Below are positions 9,804 to 18,864 of a stretch of 52,938 nucleotides of DNA, piece after piece; position 1 is the first letter of the stretch; every line of letters starts with the position of its first letter. This DNA comes from Alphaproteobacteria bacterium bin52 (GTDB lineage Bacteria; Pseudomonadota; Alphaproteobacteria; Thalassobaculales; Thalassobaculaceae): the NCBI GenBank assembly GCA_002238645.1, contig MPMT01000029.1, forward strand, positions 1-52,938. The letters are read 5' to 3'. The translations under genes and the position numbers were made by a program. The notes below the pieces were generated by a model. That model had not been told where the DNA came from. It was given only the letters and a program-made list of their open reading frames with translations, and did not search any database.

Positions 9804-11425
9804 TCTTCGGCGCAGTCCCGCTCCACGAGGCGGAAGGCGCGATCCTCGCGCACAGCCACCGGTTGAGCGGGCGAACCCTGAAGAAGGGCCGGATCCTGAC
9901 AGCCCAGGACATCGACGACCTGAGACAGGCCAGCCACGAGAGCGTGATCTGCGCGCGGATCGAGCCCGATGACATGCTCGAGGACGACGCTGCCAACCTG
10001 CTTGCAGGGGCAGTGTGCGGCGCGAACCTGTCCCGCGCCGTTGCCTTTACCGGGCGATGCAACCTGTTTGCCGAGGCCGACGGCATCGTGCTCTACGATC
10101 CGAACAGGCTTGACGGGTTCAATCAGGTCGACGAAGCCGTCACCCTCGGTGTGGTGCCGCCATACCAGCATGTGGGCAAGGGACAGATGGTCGCGACGCT
10201 CAAGATCATCCCGTTTGCCCTGCCGGCAACCGTGACACGTATTGCTGCCGCCATTGCGCAGAGCGGCGGCAGCCTGATCAGGGTTGCACCGTTCGGACCG
10301 CGTGCGGCCGGCCTGGTACAGTCACGGCTTGCAGGCACCAAGGACTCGGTTCTCGACTCGACGCGAACGGTCACGGAGGCGCGTCTGGAGGCGATCGGCT
10401 CCAGTCTTGTCCATGAGGTGCGCTGCGAGCACGAGACCGCGAGGGTCAGTCGCGGGATTTCGCAGCTGCGCGAACGGGGTGCCGACCTGGTCCTTGTCTC
10501 GGGCGCCTCCGCCGTGGTCGATCGCCGGGACGTGGTACCGGCCGCGATCGAGCAGGCCGGCGGACGGATCCTCCACTTCGGCATGCCGGTCGACCCGGGC
10601 AACCTGATGCTGATTGCGGCCATCGACGACGTTCCGGTGATCGGCATGCCCGGTTGCGCCCGATCGCCACGACTCAACGGGTTCGACTGGGTGCTGCAGC
10701 GCATCGCAGCCGGTCTGGATGTGCGTGCGAACGACATCATGGGCATGGGTGCGGGGGGCCTGCTCAAGGACGTGTCGGCCCGCCCCCTGCCGCGGGCCCG
10801 CGCACGCCGCGATGCTCCGGCGCCAGCGCGCAGGCCGAGGATTGCCGCTCTGTTGCTCGCGGCCGGACAATCACGGCGCATGGGCAGCCGCAACAAGCTG
10901 CTTGCCGATGTTGACGGCGTGCCGATGATCCGTCGAACAGCGGAGAACCTGCTTTCGTCGGCGGCTCGTCCGGTGGTCGTGGTCACGGGTCACCAGGCGA
11001 AAGAGACCCAACGGGTGCTCGACGGTCTCAATGTGATCATGGTCCACAACCCGTCCCACGCCACCGGCCTGAGTTCGTCGCTGAAGGCCGGTCTCGGAAA
11101 GCTGCCGGACGATGCGGATGGTGTGGTGGTCTGTCTCGGCGACATGCCGCTGGTCACCGACACCACGATCAACAGGCTGATGGCCGCATACGATCCGGTT
11201 GAAGGACGGGCGATCTGTGTTCCGACGTGGAAGGGCAAGCGTGGCAATCCGGTGCTGTGGGACCGGCAGTTCTTCGGGGACATGGCGGAACTCTCGGGCG
11301 ACGTGGGGGCCCGCCACCTGATCGGGACCCACGGGGAACTCGTGGTCGAGGTCGAAATGAAGGACGACGGTGTCATGGTTGACATCGACACGCCCGAAGC
11401 GCTGGCCCGGGTCAACGGAACATGA
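9800..11425 (+). CDS. Molybdopterin-binding domain fused to a MocA-like cytidylyltransferase
   Basis: A 541-residue two-domain protein. Residues 1 to about 340 are a MoeA/MogA-like molybdopterin-binding region, including VSGASAVVDRRDVVP and GMPGCARSPRLNGFDW. Residues 347-541 are a nucleotidyltransferase with the signature LAAGQSRRMGSRNKLL, the metal-binding GDMPLV (447-452) and C-terminal DIDTPEA. The second half matches MocA/MobA-type enzymes that add CMP or GMP to Mo-molybdopterin. CoxL-type enzymes use the cytosine dinucleotide form, so a cytidylyltransferase role is inferred. The fusion would link metal insertion or holding to nucleotide addition. ATGA overlaps link it to both neighbours. 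Confidence 0.88.
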   Translation: MIFGAVPLHEAEGAILAHSHRLSGRTLKKGRILTAQDIDDLRQASHESVICARIEPDDMLEDDAANLLAGAVCGANLSRAVAFTGRCNLFAEADGIVLYDPNRLDGFNQVDEAVTLGVVPPYQHVGKGQMVATLKIIPFALPATVTRIAAAIAQSGGSLIRVAPFGPRAAGLVQSRLAGTKDSVLDSTRTVTEARLEAIGSSLVHEVRCEHETARVSRGISQLRERGADLVLVSGASAVVDRRDVVPAAIEQAGGRILHFGMPVDPGNLMLIAAIDDVPVIGMPGCARSPRLNGFDWVLQRIAAGLDVRANDIMGMGAGGLLKDVSARPLPRARARRDAPAPARRPRIAALLLAAGQSRRMGSRNKLLADVDGVPMIRRTAENLLSSAARPVVVVTGHQAKETQRVLDGLNVIMVHNPSHATGLSSSLKAGLGKLPDDADGVVVCLGDMPLVTDTTINRLMAAYDPVEGRAICVPTWKGKRGNPVLWDRQFFGDMAELSGDVGARHLIGTHGELVVEVEMKDDGVMVDIDTPEALARVNGT

Positions 11426-11847
11426 GTGAAAGCTCGTTCCTCGACGGGCTCTACCACCGTGACATCATTACGCTCGCCAGGCGTGGACGCGACCGTGGAC
11501 GGCTTGATGCCGCGGACCGGAGTGCGCGCGCCGACAACCCGCTGTGCGGTGATCGCGTCACCATGGATCTAGACCTCGACAATGACCGCATCGCGCGCAT
11601 CGGTCACAGGGTGCGCGGTTGCGCGCTGTGCGAGGCCGCAGCCGAGATCATTGCCGAAGAGGCAGTGGGGGTCACGGAGAGCGAGGTTGCAGCCGTTCGC
11701 AGCGCCCTGCAGGACTACCTTGGCGGTGAAAGCGGGGACCCGCTGTGGGAGCAACTGAAGATCTTCGCCCCGGTCTCACGGGTCCCCTCGAGGCACGAGT
11801 GCGTGTTGCTGGCGTTTGATGCCGTGCTCCGCGCGCTCAAGTCCTGA
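11422..11847 (+). CDS. IscU/SufU-type iron-sulfur cluster scaffold
   Basis: A 141-residue scaffold with the family's ligand pattern: Cys42-Gly-Asp44 (NPLCGDRV), Cys67/Cys70 (GCALCEAA) and Cys127 (SRHECVLLAF). These correspond to the cysteines and aspartate that hold a nascent [2Fe-2S] cluster in IscU/SufU proteins. The usual IscU lysine/histidine loop is absent, which fits a divergent SufU-like member. Its coupling to the cox maturation genes suggests it supplies the two clusters of CoxS or a sulfur step in cofactor maturation. This role is inferred from position. It appears to be the last gene of the operon. Confidence 0.85.
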   Translation: MSESSFLDGLYHRDIITLARRGRDRGRLDAADRSARADNPLCGDRVTMDLDLDNDRIARIGHRVRGCALCEAAAEIIAEEAVGVTESEVAAVRSALQDYLGGESGDPLWEQLKIFAPVSRVPSRHECVLLAFDAVLRALKS

Positions 11848-12123
11848 GCGGGTCCTGCCAGGGACAGGGGGACTGACCGACGCGGGAGAGTTCCGGTTCC
11901 GGCAAGCGGAAACACGACGGCAATGAAAGTCACCGTGACCTGTTCGGGCTGCAGAACCGTGTGGCACCTCCGGAACTGAGCGTATCGGGTTCGTGATCGA
12001 CAGGTCTGTGGCGCCGGGTCCAACTTTGTCCGGCCTGATCGGGTGTATGCCATGTCAACAGGCACACGACAGCGCGTGCGTACGCAACCGCGCGCTGCTT
12101 CGGTGCCCGTCCCGCTGTCGGGT

Positions 12124-13191
12124 TCAGCCGAGACGGGCTTCGGCAAGCTTCGTGCCTTCGATCCGGGCCCGGATCTTGGCAAAGGCGGTCTCGCGCGCGG
12201 TCGAGATATCATCGCCGAACGGCGAGAAGCCGCAGTCGTCGGTGCTGCCGAGTGCCTCCGTCCCCAGATGCTTGGCCGCTTCCAGAATGCGAGCGCACAC
12301 GTCTTCGGCGCTTTCGATGCGCGGATCAATGGGATCGGTCACGCCGACATAGACGACCTGGCCGGGCCGCCGTTCGCGCGCAATGATGTCGAGCGCACGG
12401 CCGCGGTCGGCCTCGCTCGCCATCTGTACGAAAAACCGCCCGGCGTTGATTCCGAACAGGTCGGGTAGCAGCTCGGCATAATCGACATCGGCCGAATGGG
12501 TCGAATCCTGGTCTCCGCCTGGGCAGGTGTGTACCCCGATGCGGGCGCGTTCGGCGTCGGAGAAACGCGCGAGCACGTCGTTGTTCAGTGCGACGAACTG
12601 GCGCAGCAGCCCGCGCGACGGATCGAGCTTGCAGCACAGCCGACCCTCGGTGAAGTCGATCTGTACGCTGTCGGCGCCGGCGTCAAATGCAGAACGGATG
12701 TCCTTCTCGCACTCGTCCACAAGGTCGGCGAGAAAGGCGCCCTGCGGATAGTCATCGATTCCGTCCCGGGGATATATCAGGGAGATCGCCGAGGGCGCGA
12801 TTACCGCCTGTTTGATCGGCAGGCCGGTATGGGCTCTGGCCGCCCTCACATAGTTCCCCGAATAGGTCGTGTAGCGGAATGGCCCAGCGGTCAGCACCGG
12901 CAACTGCCGGGTGTGCCCGTCCTCGAACGGGATCACCACTCCGTCGGGCGCGAGCGCCGTCAGCCCGGCGAGCGGGTAGGTGGCGAAGCTCGGTTTCGAC
13001 TGCTCGCCGTCGCTAATCACGGGAGAGCCTGTCGCTTCCATTTCGGCGATCGTCTCGGCTATCGCACGGTTCGTCGCGTCGGCCAGACCCGCGTCCTCGA
13101 GCGTTCCGCCGGCATGGGCCGTCATGGCCTCGATCAGGTAGCCCGGCCGGGGCACGCTGCCGATCGGCTCGGTGGGAATGGATATCGCCAT
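12124..13191 (-). CDS. MetE C-terminal-like cobalamin-independent methyltransferase
   Basis: A 355-residue single-domain protein of the UROD/MetE-like fold. The zinc site seen in the methionine synthase catalytic domain is present: His221-x-Cys223 (GVHTCPGGD), Glu260 and Cys320 (STDDCGFSP). It lacks the N-terminal half of full-length MetE, so folate-dependent methionine synthesis is not certain. Such short proteins may use other methyl donors or thiols. The ATG at 13191 follows GGAG by about eight bases. The frame is open upstream to 13467, but that part is not family-like. It is convergent with the cox operon; the 276 bp between them holds no gene. Confidence 0.87.
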   Translation of the reverse strand: MAISIPTEPIGSVPRPGYLIEAMTAHAGGTLEDAGLADATNRAIAETIAEMEATGSPVISDGEQSKPSFATYPLAGLTALAPDGVVIPFEDGHTRQLPVLTAGPFRYTTYSGNYVRAARAHTGLPIKQAVIAPSAISLIYPRDGIDDYPQGAFLADLVDECEKDIRSAFDAGADSVQIDFTEGRLCCKLDPSRGLLRQFVALNNDVLARFSDAERARIGVHTCPGGDQDSTHSADVDYAELLPDLFGINAGRFFVQMASEADRGRALDIIARERRPGQVVYVGVTDPIDPRIESAEDVCARILEAAKHLGTEALGSTDDCGFSPFGDDISTARETAFAKIRARIEGTKLAEARLG

Positions 13192-13861
13192 CGCTCGTCT
13201 CCTCAACACGCTCGGGACCGGTTTTCCGGAGTATGGGCCCCCCCTGGCGTTCCCTACCACGTGACAGGAACCTCCGGTGAGCATGTGAACCGTATGCTCC
13301 ACCACGGTTGGAATCCAGGAAGTGAGCCAGCAGGCGGCACCGGGCCCGATCAATAGACGGTCGCCGGGCGCGGGATCCGCTCCCGTTGTCTCCATCGCAT
13401 GCGTCGGCGAGACCGCGGCGGCTTGACAGCGCTTCGCGACGGACGGGTGCGCTGCTTCGGCCTCCATCCGGTTTGTCGGGCTCAGCCGGGAAGGTCATGC
13501 CGCCCCCGAGCGCGCCGCTGACACCATGTCCGGAAGACAGGAAGCAACACCACGCCGCATAGATTGTCTCGACCGGCCGGAGGATTGCCTTTCGCCGAAT
13601 GCAGTTCCTGCTTTGCTCGACGTCCGCCCGTTCGACGAGATCTGCCTTGCGGCCCTGAATCGCCTGCAGTTCCACCTCAATTTGAGCCACATGCAAAAGA
13701 GTGAGGCGCATTTCCTGCTTGAACTCGACCAGAACGTCAATGTCATTGTCGGGCTCAGAATCATTCCCGAGAACCGAGCCGAACAATGCGAGTGTCAGGA
13801 CACCCCGGCGTTCGCGAAACGCGGCGACTCCATCGGATGGAATGGTGGTGTGTGCTGTCAT
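13013..13861 (-). pseudogene. MNT-type nucleotidyltransferase, stop codon apparently lost
   Basis: Residues 1-103 (13553-13861) form a minimal nucleotidyltransferase with the Gly28-Ser29 loop and Asp40/Asp42 metal ligands (LFGSVLGNDSEPDNDIDVLVEF). They end in RRKAILRPVETIYAA, where this family normally stops. Here the next codon is TGG, one base from TGA, and the frame runs on for about 180 low-complexity residues into the 5' part of the MetE-like gene. In antitoxin pairs MNT proteins AMPylate a HEPN toxin, but no HEPN gene was found downstream. It is probably a decaying orphan; expression as a longer protein cannot be excluded. Confidence 0.55.
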
Positions 13862-14305
13862 GCCTGTACGACGTGATTGACACCGATGTTGAAACCATCC
13901 TGCAGGTTGTTCACACCATTCTTGTTGTCGTGCGCACAGGTTGTGATTCCCCGCCCGATCCTCTGGTTGCATCGCGCCCGGGTACTGCCCCCGGACGACA
14001 TGGGCTCGTTGAACTCATGGGCGGAAACCGGCTCGGGGCGAATGGACTTCCCTTCGCATCTCGTCCGACTGAGAGGAAAAAACAACAGTTCCGGTGTCGA
14101 CGGTCGGGACTGTGGACACGTCCGTGGTGGGCAGGCACGCGGGTGCGGGTTCGCATCCTGTCCAGCCGCAGTCCTATCCAGGAGCTGTCCCAGCGAGCCG
14201 CGGACAGGACAATGCGCAAACACGGGACCGTCGCCACGCACGGGTGTGCCGCCGACCTGCGCTCTCCGTTCTCAGGGTCAAGCGGTGATCACGGACATCC
14301 GCCCG
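13862..14305. other. Gap of about 440 bp with one doubtful small frame
   Basis: No convincing gene. On the minus strand a 47-codon frame (14001-13858) ends with a TGA that overlaps the ATG of the nucleotidyltransferase by four bases. That is the pattern of a coupled upstream gene, but it has no Shine-Dalgarno and no recognised family. The stretch looks less GC-rich than its neighbours around 13880-13960 and 14070-14100. Confidence 0.4.
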
Positions 14306-15241
14306 CTACAGCGGCGGGTCACGCTCGAGGGCGGCGCGGATGCGGTCGGGATCGACAGCCACGTCGATACCGGAGCGCTCCAGCTGCAGCTTCATCGATA
14401 CCCGCGAGTCCATCTCGCCCCAGCCGCGGTTCAGCGCTTCGGTCATTTCCTCGAGCACGAGGTTGGAGATCCGCATCGGGACCGCGAATTCCCGTCCGAG
14501 CGCGGTCGCCAGCGAAACATCCTTGTGGGCCAGGCGCAGGGCAAAGGCCGCAGGTTCGTAGCTGCCGGGAAGGAACTGGCTGACCAGCCCGTCAAAGGTC
14601 CGGCGCCGGCCGAGCACCCCCTGGCGAACCGCTTCCCACAGCGCCAGCGGTTCCAGCCCGGCCTTCACTCCGAGCGCAAACACCTCTGCGAGCGCGGCCT
14701 GTACCGTGTATCCGGCACAGTTGTGAACAAGCTTGGCAATCGAACCGGCCCCGATGGGTCCGATATATGCCGCCTGGTCTCCCATGGCGTCGAGCAGCGG
14801 GCGGTAGCGATCGAACCGATCCCTGTCACCGCCGACCCAGATCGCGAGTTTCCCGGACCGGGCTCCCGCCGGTCCGCCGCTGACCGGCGCGTCAAGCAGG
14901 CAGATGTCGCGTTTGGCCAGACTGGCGTGCAGGGTCCGCACGACGGTCGGCGAGTTGGTCGAAAGGTCGAACACGGTGCTGCCGGGCGCGAGGTGCTCGA
15001 GCAGGCCCCCGGGTCCGGTCGTCACGGCCGTGACCTCCGGCGGACCCGGCAGGGAGAGGAACACGACTTCAACGGCCCGGGCGACCTCGTCCGTCGACGC
15101 GCTCCACGTCGCGCCCTCGGCACGGTGGGGTTCGGCCACTGCGGGCCGGGCGTCATGGACCACGAGTTCATGTCCCGCCCGGGCGAGGTTGAGTGCCATG
15201 GAACCGCCCATGGTTCCGAGCCCGATGAAGCCTGCGCGCAT
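14306..15241 (-). CDS. 3-hydroxyisobutyrate dehydrogenase-family NAD(P)-dependent oxidoreductase
   Basis: A 311-residue beta-hydroxyacid dehydrogenase. The N-terminal Rossmann fold starts with GFIGLGTMGGSMALNL, the substrate-binding stretch is DAPVSGGPAGARSG, and the catalytic lysine is in GAGSIAKLVHN. The all-helical C-terminal domain is complete. Family members oxidise 3-hydroxyisobutyrate, tartronate semialdehyde, 6-phosphogluconate or similar acids; the exact substrate cannot be read. GGAGG lies six bases before the ATG. It follows the secretion ABC gene by 52 bases on the same strand. The nearby MaoC and CoA-transferase genes suggest an acid or acyl-CoA pathway. Confidence 0.88.
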   Translation of the reverse strand: MRAGFIGLGTMGGSMALNLARAGHELVVHDARPAVAEPHRAEGATWSASTDEVARAVEVVFLSLPGPPEVTAVTTGPGGLLEHLAPGSTVFDLSTNSPTVVRTLHASLAKRDICLLDAPVSGGPAGARSGKLAIWVGGDRDRFDRYRPLLDAMGDQAAYIGPIGAGSIAKLVHNCAGYTVQAALAEVFALGVKAGLEPLALWEAVRQGVLGRRRTFDGLVSQFLPGSYEPAAFALRLAHKDVSLATALGREFAVPMRISNLVLEEMTEALNRGWGEMDSRVSMKLQLERSGIDVAVDPDRIRAALERDPPL

Positions 15242-15293
15242 GTTTTCCTCCCGTGGGCAGGCAGTCCTCCCGTCAACCCGGAATGTTCCCGGG

Positions 15294-17087
15294 TCAGTCT
15301 CCGCGTTCGACCTGGGGAGGCTGTTGCGGAGGATCGCTGGAGGCTTCCGCCCGTTCCCCGACCGTACCCGAGATCCGCCTGAGCAGCGGCAGCATTTCGT
15401 CCCGGGGAGCGACCTTCTCGACCGTGCCCTGGTTCAGCACCAGGATATGGTCGACATGATGCAGGATACTGGGCCTGTGCAGGATCACAACCACGGTGGT
15501 TCCCTGCGCCTTCAGGGCCTTGAGCGCGCTCCCCAGCGCCGCCTCACCCTCCATGTCCAGACTGGAGTTGGGCTCGTCGAGGATCAGCAGCTTCACGTTG
15601 CCGTAGACCGCGCGGGCAAGGCCGAGTCCCTGTCGCTGGCCGCCGGACAGAAACCCGCCGCCCTCGCCCACCTCGGTATCGAGACCGTGCGGGAGCCCTT
15701 CGATCATGGTACGCACACCGGCGAGATCGATCGCCTTCCAGGCGGCGCCTTCTGTCGCGTCGGTCTCGAACCGGGTGACGTTCTCGAACACCGTTCCGGC
15801 CATCAGTTCGACCCGCTGCGGCAGGTAGCCGACCACACGGCCCCGCTCCTGGGCCGGCCATGCGTTCAGCATGGTACCGTCCAGCCGGATGTCGCCCGCC
15901 GAAGGTGCCTCGATACCGGTCAGCAGCCGTGCGAGCGTCGATTTTCCCGCTGCGGTGTGTCCGATGATGCCAAGGGACTCGCCCGGCTGCAGCGTGAAAG
16001 TGACGCGGTTCAGGATCAGCCGCGACGTGTTGGGCGGCCGGTAGGCCGCGTGCAGCACATCGAGCCGGCCGCGTGTCTCCGGGGGGGTGATGGACTCGAC
16101 CCACCGACCCGATCTCGATTTCAGGACCTCGCGGAGCCCCTTCAGACACTGTCCGGCCCGGGCGATGTTGTCCCACGAGTTGATCAGCATCTCGAGCGGC
16201 ATGATGCACCGGCCGACCAGCAGCAGGGCCGCCATCATCACCCCGGGCTCCATGTCCGAGTCGGGCGAGAGCATCTGCACCGCGGCCACCGTCATGACGG
16301 CGGCAAGCGAACCCATGCGGCTCATCTTGATGAAGGCGAAGTAGGTGCCCGCCTTCCGGCTCACGATGCCCTGCATGTCGATGACGCGGTCGTTCTGCTG
16401 ACGCCATCGACGGATGACCCGCCGCGTCATTCCGAGGGCCTCGATCGTGTCGGCGTCCCGGATGGCCATGTCGGCGAACGCAGTTGCCTGCCGGTCGATC
16501 TGGCCGGCTTCGCGCCGCATGCCGATGGTACTGAACCGCGAGGCAAGGGCCAGCCCGAGGGCGATCAGGGTGACGACCAGTGCCGCGAGCCCGATGTAGA
16601 AGTTCATCAGGAACAAAACGAGGATGAAGATCGGTACCCACGGCGCGTCCATCACCGCGAACACCTGCGGACCCGAAAGAAAGGTACGCAGCTCCTGCAG
16701 GTTGCGCAGCAGCGAAACGTCGGCGACTGAATCGCGCCGGAGCGACCGTTCGATGGAAATGGCAAACAGCCTGTTGCCGACCTGGCCGTCGATCCACCGC
16801 GCCACGTGGGCAAGCATCCGCGATCTCGCGATGTCGATCGTCATCTGCACCAGCAGGACCACCACCACCATCAGGGCGAGCCAGCCAAGTGTGCTCAGAC
16901 TCTCGCTCGGGAGGACCTGGAAGAAGACGCTGAACATGTAGAACGGCATCACCAGGATGGCGAGGTTCACCGCCAGGCTGAACAGGCCAACCGTAAACAG
17001 GGCGCTCCGCGCCGCCTTGAGCATGTCACCGACGGGATCGGGACTCTCCTGATCGACCCCGTCAGACAGCCGCTCGATTGCCGCCAT
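15294..17087 (-). CDS. Type I secretion-type ABC transporter, permease fused to ATPase (PrtD-like)
   Basis: A 597-residue ABC half-transporter. About six membrane segments lie in residues 30-300, followed by a nucleotide-binding domain with Walker A GHTAAGKS (376-383), signature LSGGQ (480-484), Walker B LLILDEP (500-506) and the H-loop His537. The overall pattern is that of PrtD/type I secretion proteins, which form a channel with a membrane fusion protein and TolC. Neither partner nor an RTX-type substrate is encoded nearby. Walker A has His where the family usually has Pro-Ser (GPSAAGKS). It may export a peptide or lipid, or borrow distant partners. Confidence 0.87.
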   Translation of the reverse strand: MAAIERLSDGVDQESPDPVGDMLKAARSALFTVGLFSLAVNLAILVMPFYMFSVFFQVLPSESLSTLGWLALMVVVVLLVQMTIDIARSRMLAHVARWIDGQVGNRLFAISIERSLRRDSVADVSLLRNLQELRTFLSGPQVFAVMDAPWVPIFILVLFLMNFYIGLAALVVTLIALGLALASRFSTIGMRREAGQIDRQATAFADMAIRDADTIEALGMTRRVIRRWRQQNDRVIDMQGIVSRKAGTYFAFIKMSRMGSLAAVMTVAAVQMLSPDSDMEPGVMMAALLLVGRCIMPLEMLINSWDNIARAGQCLKGLREVLKSRSGRWVESITPPETRGRLDVLHAAYRPPNTSRLILNRVTFTLQPGESLGIIGHTAAGKSTLARLLTGIEAPSAGDIRLDGTMLNAWPAQERGRVVGYLPQRVELMAGTVFENVTRFETDATEGAAWKAIDLAGVRTMIEGLPHGLDTEVGEGGGFLSGGQRQGLGLARAVYGNVKLLILDEPNSSLDMEGEAALGSALKALKAQGTTVVVILHRPSILHHVDHILVLNQGTVEKVAPRDEMLPLLRRISGTVGERAEASSDPPQQPPQVERGD

Positions 17088-17206
17088 GCCTTCACATCCC
17101 CGTCAGGTGCGCACGCCGCCGGCAGGGGCGGGTCCGGCCAGGGCCGGAAACCGGGTGCATCCGCGGTTCATTAGCCGCGGGGCGCGTCCCTGACAAGTTC
17201 GGGGGC

Positions 17207-17689
17207 TCAGGACGCGGTACGCCTGCGCACGAGGTAGGACTGGGTTCCTTCCAGGACGCGTTCCCGGCGCTGATTGTGAACCGTCGAACGGACCGTGACC
17301 ACTCCGGTGGTGCGCTGGGGCTTGAGTTCGATGATCTCGAGCTCGGGGTAGACGGTATCACCGGCATAAACCGGCGCCAGGAACTTCGATGACTGCTCGA
17401 GAAACGCGACCAGAGAATCGCTCATCACATGCGCCAGCGCACCCGCACCGGCCGCGGTCTGGATCAGAACCTGGAACCCGTGAGCCAGCAGGTTGGGGTA
17501 TCCCCGGGCGCGGCAGTACTCGATGTCGTAGTGGATCGGATGGTTGTCCGCCGATGCCATCTGGAACGCGGCAAAGTTGGCCTCGCCCAGGGTCCGTGAC
17601 GGAATGTAGTAGCGCGTACCGACTTCAAGGTCCTCGAAGTAGAGTGACACCGGGTAGCGATGGTCCGCGGGATCGAACTGATCGGTCAT
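17207..17689 (-). CDS. MaoC-family (R)-hydratase/dehydratase
   Basis: A 160-residue single-hotdog protein. The catalytic Asp48/His53 pair lies in SADNHPIHYD, followed by the conserved LLAHGF. The family hydrates trans-2-enoyl-CoA or removes water from hydroxyacyl-CoA (for example mesaconyl-CoA hydratase-like enzymes). The ATG at 17689 overlaps the TGA of the upstream CoA transferase by four bases, so hydratase and CoA transferase are translationally coupled and probably act on the same acid. An open frame extends upstream to 18106, but only antisense-like sequence is added. Confidence 0.9.
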   Translation of the reverse strand: MTDQFDPADHRYPVSLYFEDLEVGTRYYIPSRTLGEANFAAFQMASADNHPIHYDIEYCRARGYPNLLAHGFQVLIQTAAGAGALAHVMSDSLVAFLEQSSKFLAPVYAGDTVYPELEIIELKPQRTTGVVTVRSTVHNQRRERVLEGTQSYLVRRRTAS

Positions 17690-18864
17690 GCTGCCGCTCC
17701 CGCCTGGGTGATCACGCCATCGGCCAACAGCGCGTCCTGTTCGACCCCGGTGTAGGCCAGTTCGGTCAGGATATCGCGGCTGTGCGTCCCCATCGCCGGC
17801 GCGGTCCCGCACATGGGCCTGCCGGCCGGCAGTCTCGGAACCGGGACCTCGCCGGTCTCGGGCTGGTCGACCGGGGCATGGCCGCCGGCGGCGCAAACCT
17901 GCGGATCCTCGATCCAGTCCCCGAAGTGATTGACCGGGCTGACCAGGACACCGGCCTCGCTGCATGTCCCGACCCAGTGCCCGGTCGCATGGAGGATGAA
18001 CCGCTCCGACAGGGCGGTGGTGATGGCATCGAGATTGCGCGAACGCAACGCGAAATCGGCGAACCGGGGGTCCTCGACCAGTTCCGGGCAGCCAAGCGCG
18101 CCGCACAGCCTGACGAAGTCGGCCTCGCGAACCAGCGAGACGGCGACCCAGCCGTCGGCGGTCCGGTAGGTACCCGCCGGAGCGTTCAGCACGGGTCCGG
18201 CTCCTCCGCGCAGGTAGTGGTCAACGATGTTCGGAGCCAGCAGGTTGGCCGCCGCCTGCAGCAGGCTGACATCGAGCAGCTTCGCGCTGCGCACACCCGC
18301 GAACAGCTCCATCGACACCGCCTGGAAGGCGTTCATGCCGGTGAGCGCGTCGATCATGGTGGTGCCGACCCGGTGCGGCCGTCCCTCAATATCCCGGTTT
18401 ATCGAGATCAGGCCGGAAAACGCCTGCAGAACGGTATCCGATCCCGGCCGCGTCACGTAGGGTCCGACCTGACCGAAGCCGCTGATCGAGCAGTAGAGGA
18501 TTTTCGGATTGAGGGCCTTGACTGTGTCGAAACCGATACCGAGCCGGTTGACCACGCCGGGACGGAAGTTCTCAAGCAGGACGTCGCTGCGTGCCGCGAT
18601 CCTGCGCACCACCTCCAGGCCGCGGGGGTCCTTGAGGTCGACGACGATCCCCCGTTTGCCGAGATTGTACGTGATCGAATACGCTGTCTGGTCGCCGTAG
18701 CGCTGGCCCAGCCCCCGCATCCAGTCCCCGCCTGGCGGTTCCACCTTGATGACGTCGGCCCCGTACTGGGCCAGCAACAGGCCGCAGTAGGGCGCGGCAA
18801 CCCCCTGGCCCAGATCGAGGACCCGGATGCCGTGAAGCGGCGGTGTGCTCGTCTCGTCGGACAT
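17686..18864 (-). CDS. Class III (CaiB/BaiF) CoA transferase
   Basis: A 392-residue family III CoA transferase, which moves CoA between carboxylic acids through an aspartyl-CoA thioester. The catalytic aspartate is probably Asp172 (TTMIDALTGMNAF). Family signatures include the N-terminal GIRVLDLGQGVAAPYCG, GADVIKVEPPGGD and DVLLENFRPGV. The ATG at 18864 is chosen because GAAGGG ends about eight bases before it; a GTG at 18882 is the alternative. It is the first gene of a minus-strand run with the MaoC hydratase, the ABC protein and the dehydrogenase, and is divergent from cysK. Confidence 0.9.
   Translation of the reverse strand: MSDETSTPPLHGIRVLDLGQGVAAPYCGLLLAQYGADVIKVEPPGGDWMRGLGQRYGDQTAYSITYNLGKRGIVVDLKDPRGLEVVRRIAARSDVLLENFRPGVVNRLGIGFDTVKALNPKILYCSISGFGQVGPYVTRPGSDTVLQAFSGLISINRDIEGRPHRVGTTMIDALTGMNAFQAVSMELFAGVRSAKLLDVSLLQAAANLLAPNIVDHYLRGGAGPVLNAPAGTYRTADGWVAVSLVREADFVRLCGALGCPELVEDPRFADFALRSRNLDAITTALSERFILHATGHWVGTCSEAGVLVSPVNHFGDWIEDPQVCAAGGHAPVDQPETGEVPVPRLPAGRPMCGTAPAMGTHSRDILTELAYTGVEQDALLADGVITQAGAAA

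Noticed and set aside
13192..13552. HEPN toxin partner of the MNT protein
   Set aside because: No frame downstream has the RxxxxxH motif or a helical HEPN-like pattern.
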